This document shows positions 59,626 to 64,000 of a stretch of 64,000 nt of DNA, piece by piece. The first letter of the stretch is position 1; the number at the start of each line of letters is the position of its first letter. The translations under genes were made by a program, and so were the position numbers. Source of the stretch: Collinsella sp. (GTDB lineage: Bacteria > Actinomycetota > Coriobacteriia > Coriobacteriales > Coriobacteriaceae); contig JAGZUC010000002.1 in NCBI GenBank assembly GCA_018380195.1, positions 73,022-137,021 of the forward strand, in the 5' to 3' direction. The notes beneath the pieces are model-generated. The model did not search any database, was not told the origin of the DNA, and saw only the letters and a program-made list of their open reading frames with translations.

Positions 59626-59657
59626 AATGTGACAAAGGGACTGCCCCTTGTCACATT
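59626..59657. repeat. 32-bp palindromic repeat, family A copy 5
   Basis: AATGTGACAAAGGGAC and GCCCCTTGTCACATT. The TAA stop of the MacB-like gene (59658-59656) overlaps its outer end. Confidence 0.8.
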
Positions 59658-62600
59658 ATTCGGAGCGTAGGGCTTCCACGGGATCCTTTTTGGATGCGCT
59701 ACGGGCCGGCAGCAGGCCGGCAACAACTGTAAGCAGCACCGAAATCGCGATGAGCACCAGCGCATCCTGCACGGGCAGGCTCATCAGGTTGGGGACCTGT
59801 TTGGCCGCAAGCGCCCATGCATTGACCGGGAAGCTCACGAGCACCACGACGACAACGGCAAAGACACCGGCGATGAGGCCCTCGATAAAGGTCTCGGCGT
59901 TGAACACGTTTGCCACGTTGCGCTTCGACGCACCGATCGCACGTAGGATGCCGATCTCCTTCTTGCGCTCCAGTACGCTGATGTACGTGATGATGCCGAT
60001 CATGATGGAGCTCACCACCAGACTGATACTCACGAATGCGATGAGCACCAAGCTGATGGTGTTCACGATGTCGGTCACCGAACCCATGATGATGCCCATG
60101 TAGTCGGTGTACGAGATTGCCTGCTCATCGTGGCCGGCGGCTTTGACCTGCTTGTTATACGCATCGATGCGATCGAGTACGCGCTCCTTGGCCTCAAAGT
60201 CACGTGGGAAAATCTTGACCGAGATGGGGTCCGCCTCGTCCGCATAGCCCAACGTGGTCAGATTGTTGTCGTAGGTGAGCTTCGACGCCTTGGCATAGCT
60301 CATCATGAGCGAGCTCAGGTCCTCGGCGTCCATGTTGAAGTGAATGGCACGAGCAAAGGCGCTCGCATCCACGTGCATGGCGCTTGCCAGGTTAGCAAAA
60401 CTCGAAGACACCTGCGTCGCCATCTGGTCCATGAGCCCTGCCGCGCCTGCCTTGAGCTGAGCTGACACCGTCGCCGCAATCTGATCGCTGATCGTCTTCG
60501 TCACCTGATCCATAGCCTGCTGCAGATACGGAGCCAGCTGCTTTTGCACATAGTCGGTCATCGCCTGTTGCAGGCGCTCGGCCAGGGCATCACCGCCAAG
60601 CGCTTTAAGCTGTGCCAGGATTTGCTGGGCTGCGGCATCATTCTCAAGATACGCCGAGAATGCGGCAGCGAGCTTTGACGCGTCTTTAAGATCTTCGGGC
60701 GACAGCGCCTTAAACTGATCAGACTGCAAAAAGCCCTCAAACAGTTGGTTGGCAAGTATTCCCACCTGCTGCATTTGCTCGGGCGTGAGCTCCAGACCGT
60801 CAAAGATGCCCGAGAAATCTGGAGCCGGTGCTTTTGCCATGATGTCGCTGAAGTCGATGTCCTTGCCAACGTCCGAGAGGTCAATGTCCAACCCGGATAA
60901 GTCGATACCAGAAAGGTCCATACCGCCGGCCGCACCCGAGAGTGCAGACGCATCAAACGAGAACGCGCTCTTGAGCGCTGCCTCGTCCACACTGAACATG
61001 CTGCCCAGATCTACCCCTTGTTTGGCCTCGCTTTGCAGTTCGTCGAAGGTTTTGCCCGTAAAGACATCCGTCTCGGGGTGAGCGAGTTGCTCCTGCACAA
61101 TCTGCGAATCGGCAGCGCGCTCCATAAGCTGACGAGTCAGTGCATGCGTATAGGCAATGCCCGGAGACAACGCGCTCGCATTGGCCGTCTCGTTAGGTCG
61201 CACCACGCCCACAATGTGCACGTCAATGCCGTCGGCAACCTTGTCGGCCATAAAGTCGGCGTCACCGGACATGTCAGTCCACATGCCGGTCTCTTCGTTT
61301 TTGCGATAAGCATCGGCCGGCGACAACACCTTAAACGTCGTGGACAACGCATCATCGTAGGTAAAGTCGGCGCCGGTCTCGGGCGTCTCAATCTTGCCGT
61401 CGGCTGTCATAGCACTGTTAACCAGGTCGTTGAGCTCATCGATATCCAGCGCGCCGATGCTGTAGAGCGTGTAATCGCCCACCGTGCCACGGCTCGAAAG
61501 CACCATCACGGCTTCGTTGGCGGACGTGGGCCAGTGACCAGCGACGACATCGTACTGGCTGTCGAGCAGACTCTGGTCGTCGATCATCTCGTTAAAGACC
61601 GAGGTTCCCATGGATTCCATGCTCACCGTTGCCGCCGAACTTGCGCCTCCGCTCATGGCCTCGGTCATAGCGTTGGGCACCAGCCGGACGGGCTTCTCGT
61701 CGCCCTTGCCGGCACGATAGACAACCGGCGATACACCGTAGCCGTACTGAATGGCGTTGACCTCTTTATCGATTCCGTCGCCACCGGCATCGAGCCATGC
61801 CTTAAAGCTCGTCATGTCGTTGGACTTAACGCTCGCAAACATATCCTTTACGGCCGTGACCACGGGAATCTTATCGGTTTCCTGAGCCTTGCCGTCGGTA
61901 CCGTCGTCGGACGAATCCTCGCCGTTGGACGCCTCGTCATCCGTGGCCCCCTGTCCGCCCATCATGGACGACAGGTCGTAATCCTGCTTGGAAATGGTGA
62001 GCGGGTAGCTCGACAGCGTATCCTCCTCGACCTTTTTGATGTAGCCGTTTACGCCGTTGGACAGTGCCAGAATCGCCGCGATGCCGATAATGCCAATCGA
62101 CCCCGCAAAGGCCGTCATGGCCGTACGGCCCTTCTTGGTCATAAGGTTGCGGGCAGAAAGCCCCAGCGCCGTCACAAAGCTCATCGAGGTTTTGCGCGTG
62201 GGCTTAGCCTCGCGACGTGCGGCTTTGGCAACATCGAAAGGATCGGAATCGTCGGTGATCTTGCCATCCGCCAGGTTGACGATGCGCGTGGCGTACTGGT
62301 ACGCCAGCTCGGGATTGTGCGTGACCATAATAACCAGACGGTCGCGTGCAACGTCCTTGAGCAAGTCCATGACCTGCACGGACGTCGTTGAGTCCAGGGC
62401 GCCGGTCGGCTCGTCGGCCAGCACAATCTCGGGATCGTTGATTAGGGCGCGGGCGATGGCCACGCGCTGCATCTGCCCGCCCGATAGCTGGCTCGGGCGC
62501 TTGTTAACGTGCTCGCCCAAGCCGACTTTCTCCAACGCCTCGCGCGCACGCTGGCGACGCTCGGCATGCCCCACGCCCGTGAGCGTGAGCGCCAGCTCCA

Positions 62601-62910
62601 CGTTTTCCAAAATGGTCTGATGCGGAATGAGGTTATAGCTTTGGAACACAAAGCCGATGCGGTTGTTGCGGTAGGCATCCCAATCGCGATCGTGAAAGTC
62701 TTTGGTCGAAATACCGTCGATCAGCAGGTCGCCAGAATCGAAATGATCGAGCCCACCGATAACGTTGAGCATCGTAGTTTTGCCCGACCCCGAAGGTCCC
62801 AGAATGGCCACGAACTCGTTATCGCGAAAAGACAGGCTCACGCTGTCGAGCGCTACCTGCGTAAACGACTGCGTAACGTACCTTTTGCAAATACCTTTGA
62901 GCTCCAGCAT
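59656..62910 (-). CDS. MacB-like ABC transporter, fused ATPase and permease
   Basis: The 1084-residue protein joins an ABC ATPase (Walker [10 protein letters not shown] at 38-46, [25 protein letters not shown]) to an FtsX-type permease. The first span is near residue 265 and the last three at the C-terminus (from [33 protein letters not shown] on). Between span 1 and the rest lies an extracellular region of about 650 residues, much larger than the roughly 200 of MacB. It contains Met/Asp/Ser-rich, coiled-coil-like stretches. Such proteins export peptides or act in cell-envelope stress. The start is ATG 62910. No accessory MacA gene is adjacent. Confidence 0.87.
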   Translation of the reverse strand: MLELKGICKRYVTQSFTQVALDSVSLSFRDNEFVAILGPSGSGKTTMLNVIGGLDHFDSGDLLIDGISTKDFHDRDWDAYRNNRIGFVFQSYNLIPHQTILENVELALTLTGVGHAERRQRAREALEKVGLGEHVNKRPSQLSGGQMQRVAIARALINDPEIVLADEPTGALDSTTSVQVMDLLKDVARDRLVIMVTHNPELAYQYATRIVNLADGKITDDSDPFDVAKAARREAKPTRKTSMSFVTALGLSARNLMTKKGRTAMTAFAGSIGIIGIAAILALSNGVNGYIKKVEEDTLSSYPLTISKQDYDLSSMMGGQGATDDEASNGEDSSDDGTDGKAQETDKIPVVTAVKDMFASVKSNDMTSFKAWLDAGGDGIDKEVNAIQYGYGVSPVVYRAGKGDEKPVRLVPNAMTEAMSGGASSAATVSMESMGTSVFNEMIDDQSLLDSQYDVVAGHWPTSANEAVMVLSSRGTVGDYTLYSIGALDIDELNDLVNSAMTADGKIETPETGADFTYDDALSTTFKVLSPADAYRKNEETGMWTDMSGDADFMADKVADGIDVHIVGVVRPNETANASALSPGIAYTHALTRQLMERAADSQIVQEQLAHPETDVFTGKTFDELQSEAKQGVDLGSMFSVDEAALKSAFSFDASALSGAAGGMDLSGIDLSGLDIDLSDVGKDIDFSDIMAKAPAPDFSGIFDGLELTPEQMQQVGILANQLFEGFLQSDQFKALSPEDLKDASKLAAAFSAYLENDAAAQQILAQLKALGGDALAERLQQAMTDYVQKQLAPYLQQAMDQVTKTISDQIAATVSAQLKAGAAGLMDQMATQVSSSFANLASAMHVDASAFARAIHFNMDAEDLSSLMMSYAKASKLTYDNNLTTLGYADEADPISVKIFPRDFEAKERVLDRIDAYNKQVKAAGHDEQAISYTDYMGIIMGSVTDIVNTISLVLIAFVSISLVVSSIMIGIITYISVLERKKEIGILRAIGASKRNVANVFNAETFIEGLIAGVFAVVVVVLVSFPVNAWALAAKQVPNLMSLPVQDALVLIAISVLLTVVAGLLPARSASKKDPVEALRSE

Positions 62911-63062
62911 GGACGGCAACCTCTCCTGCGCAGGCACCCTGCCCGCTCTCCTCCGCCGTTCGTATTCGACGCTTTTGTCCTACTCTATCCCCATTTTTTG
63001 CCGACGCCAGTGAGGAATGTAACAAACCGCGCCAAAAAACGAACGGGACGGCGCCCAAAAGA

Positions 63063-63084
63063 AGAGGTCCCGAGCGGGACCTCT
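63063..63084 (-). terminator. Intrinsic terminator after TlpA-like gene
   Basis: AGAGGTCCC (63063-63071) pairs perfectly with GGGACCTCT (63076-63084); on the minus strand it is followed by TCTTTT. Between it and the MacB-like start the 62911-63062 space shows nothing recognisable. Confidence 0.8.
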
Positions 63085-63163
63085 ATATGGTGGAGCTTAT
63101 CTTGAAAGGCAGCAGACTACTTCGCACAGCGACACACGATCCTCGCTATGCTTTACGCGGTTT

Positions 63164-63874
63164 TTACTGCTCGCTATTCGCAATCGCCTGGTCGATAAGC
63201 TTGTCGAGTGCTGCGCGCTGCTCGGCGGAGCTGATGGCTCCCACGATTGGATCCCCTACGATGTTGCCATTCTGATCGATGACATACGTTGTCGGGAACG
63301 AGAACAAATTTGACGTAATCTTACCGGCCTCGCTATCCGACTTGAACCAGATGTTCTTATATGTCACGCCCTTCTTGCTCAGCACGTCCTTGGCATCCGC
63401 AATCTCGCCCTTGTTGCCATCGAGCGTAAAGGAATTGACGCCCACGACCTGGCCGCCCTTCTTGGCAAGCTCCTTATTCAGTTTCTCAAGATCGCCCAGC
63501 TCGCCCACGCACGGCTTGCAAGTGGTGAACCAGAAGTTCATGACGGTGACCTTGTTCTTAGCGAACAGCTCGTCGCTGCTCACGTCGTTGCCATCCAGGT
63601 CTTTGCCCGTAAAGCTGGGGAACTTCGTCGCCTCGCTCGAAGTATTGGCACCAGCCGTCATGCCAGCGGTCGAAGCGTCGACGCTCTCGCCTGAGCTCGG
63701 CGTGCTTCCACAGCCGGGGAACTCCTTCTCCAGGCTCTCGAGCTTGTCCTCGATCTCCTTGATCTGCTGCGCACCGGCCTTGAGCGTCTTAAGCTCATCC
63801 GCCGTGAACTCATCCTTGGCACCGTCGATGGTCTTGAGCAGGAAATCGCCGTAATTGCTGCCGTCCTCAATCAT
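63164..63874 (-). CDS. TlpA/ResA-like thioredoxin-fold protein
   Basis: From ATG 63874 the frame encodes a helical N-terminal part, a Ser/Thr-rich linker and a thioredoxin-fold domain with the redox pair Cys119-Lys-Pro-Cys122 in NFWFTTCKPC. FPTTYVIDQNGNIVG supplies the cis-Pro. Such proteins reduce or form disulfides outside the membrane. No signal peptide is seen, and no ribosome binding site precedes ATG 63874, although coding-like sequence (EPKVFNAANKDSV) continues upstream in frame to a TAG at 63949-63947. A missing or frameshifted N-terminus is therefore possible. Confidence 0.75.
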   Translation of the reverse strand: MIEDGSNYGDFLLKTIDGAKDEFTADELKTLKAGAQQIKEIEDKLESLEKEFPGCGSTPSSGESVDASTAGMTAGANTSSEATKFPSFTGKDLDGNDVSSDELFAKNKVTVMNFWFTTCKPCVGELGDLEKLNKELAKKGGQVVGVNSFTLDGNKGEIADAKDVLSKKGVTYKNIWFKSDSEAGKITSNLFSFPTTYVIDQNGNIVGDPIVGAISSAEQRAALDKLIDQAIANSEQ

Positions 63875-63946
63875 TACCGAGTCTTTATTTGCCGCATTGA
63901 ATACCTTTGGCTCTGTTAGACCAGGATTGACATGCCGACCTGCCGG

Positions 63947-64000
63947 CTAACTCGCCGTCTCCCCATCGGGCGCCGGCGTCTTGACCCTCATCTCGAACGG
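63947..64000 (-). CDS. Possible C-terminal end of the upstream gene
   Basis: The minus-strand frame entering from the window edge reads PFEMRVKTPAPDGETAS and stops at TAG 63949-63947. It is in the same frame as the TlpA-like gene, so it could be the end of the preceding gene. Too short to identify. Confidence 0.3.
   Translation of the reverse strand, partial: PFEMRVKTPAPDGETAS

Noticed and set aside
25108..59657. Family A palindromes as ordinary unrelated terminators
   Set aside because: The five copies share sequence across the arms and constant length, which independent terminators would not.

Overview
The window looks like a chromosome segment of a gut Coriobacteriia (Actinomycetota), most likely Collinsella or a close relative. 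This is inferred from the roughly 60% G+C coding style, the strong AGGAGG-type ribosome binding sites, a bile salt hydrolase, a class E-type (LAxTG) sorting motif on surface proteins, and the mixture of Actinobacterial and Firmicute-like gene families. No rRNA, tRNA, CRISPR array, phage or intact insertion sequence was seen. Genes are densely packed on both strands in short operons.

Layout. 0-7.9 kb: end of a peptide deformylase; an HTH-alanine-aminotransferase fusion with its own operator cluster; a LysR/EamA divergent pair; a Kup potassium transporter broken by one in-frame TGA; a bile salt hydrolase; a catalytically altered deformylase-like protein. 8-13.5 kb: a purine permease, then two tandem paralogous beta-helix surface proteins whose duplication carried along the last codons of the permease gene. 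13.5-21 kb: esterase, uracil permease, MetE-like methyltransferase with a LysR regulator, HAD phosphatase, and a TPP-riboswitch operon for thiazole and thiamine salvage. 21-25.1 kb: patatin, flavodoxin-type reductase, ArsC/Spx-like protein, COG0523 GTPase, TrmL.

25.2-32.1 kb is the most unusual block. A UvrA2-type ABC protein is translationally coupled to an ORC/AAA-type ATPase, flanked on its other side by a paralogous ATPase broken by an in-frame TGA, and followed by a Tet(M)-like ribosomal protection GTPase. Copies of one 33-bp palindrome punctuate the block. This may be a drug-response or resistance island.

32-48 kb holds mostly housekeeping and transport: GNAT, RsmJ, RlmA, MATE, a second LysR/EamA pair, Ung, a queuosine-precursor-type transporter, RF3, a GntR-ABC operon, a ClC channel, a LOG protein and a K+ channel. 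48-55 kb carries two hybrid histidine kinases built around periplasmic solute-binding modules (one fused, one as a coupled lipoprotein), with no DNA-binding response regulator nearby. 55-64 kb: PatB, TrmO, an XRE-TipAS regulator, glutaredoxin, Dus, a giant MacB-like ABC protein and a TlpA-like thioredoxin.

Two themes cut across the window. First, intergenic spaces carry several families of perfect or near-perfect palindromes: a 33-bp family with five copies, a 35-bp pair, a 56-58-bp pair, and single long hairpins of 54-182 bp. Some supply the stop codon of the neighbouring gene. Second, at least three otherwise well-preserved genes are interrupted (kup, one ATPase, and the signal peptide of a sensor kinase). 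That points either to recent inactivation in this strain or to assembly error, and should be settled with reads.
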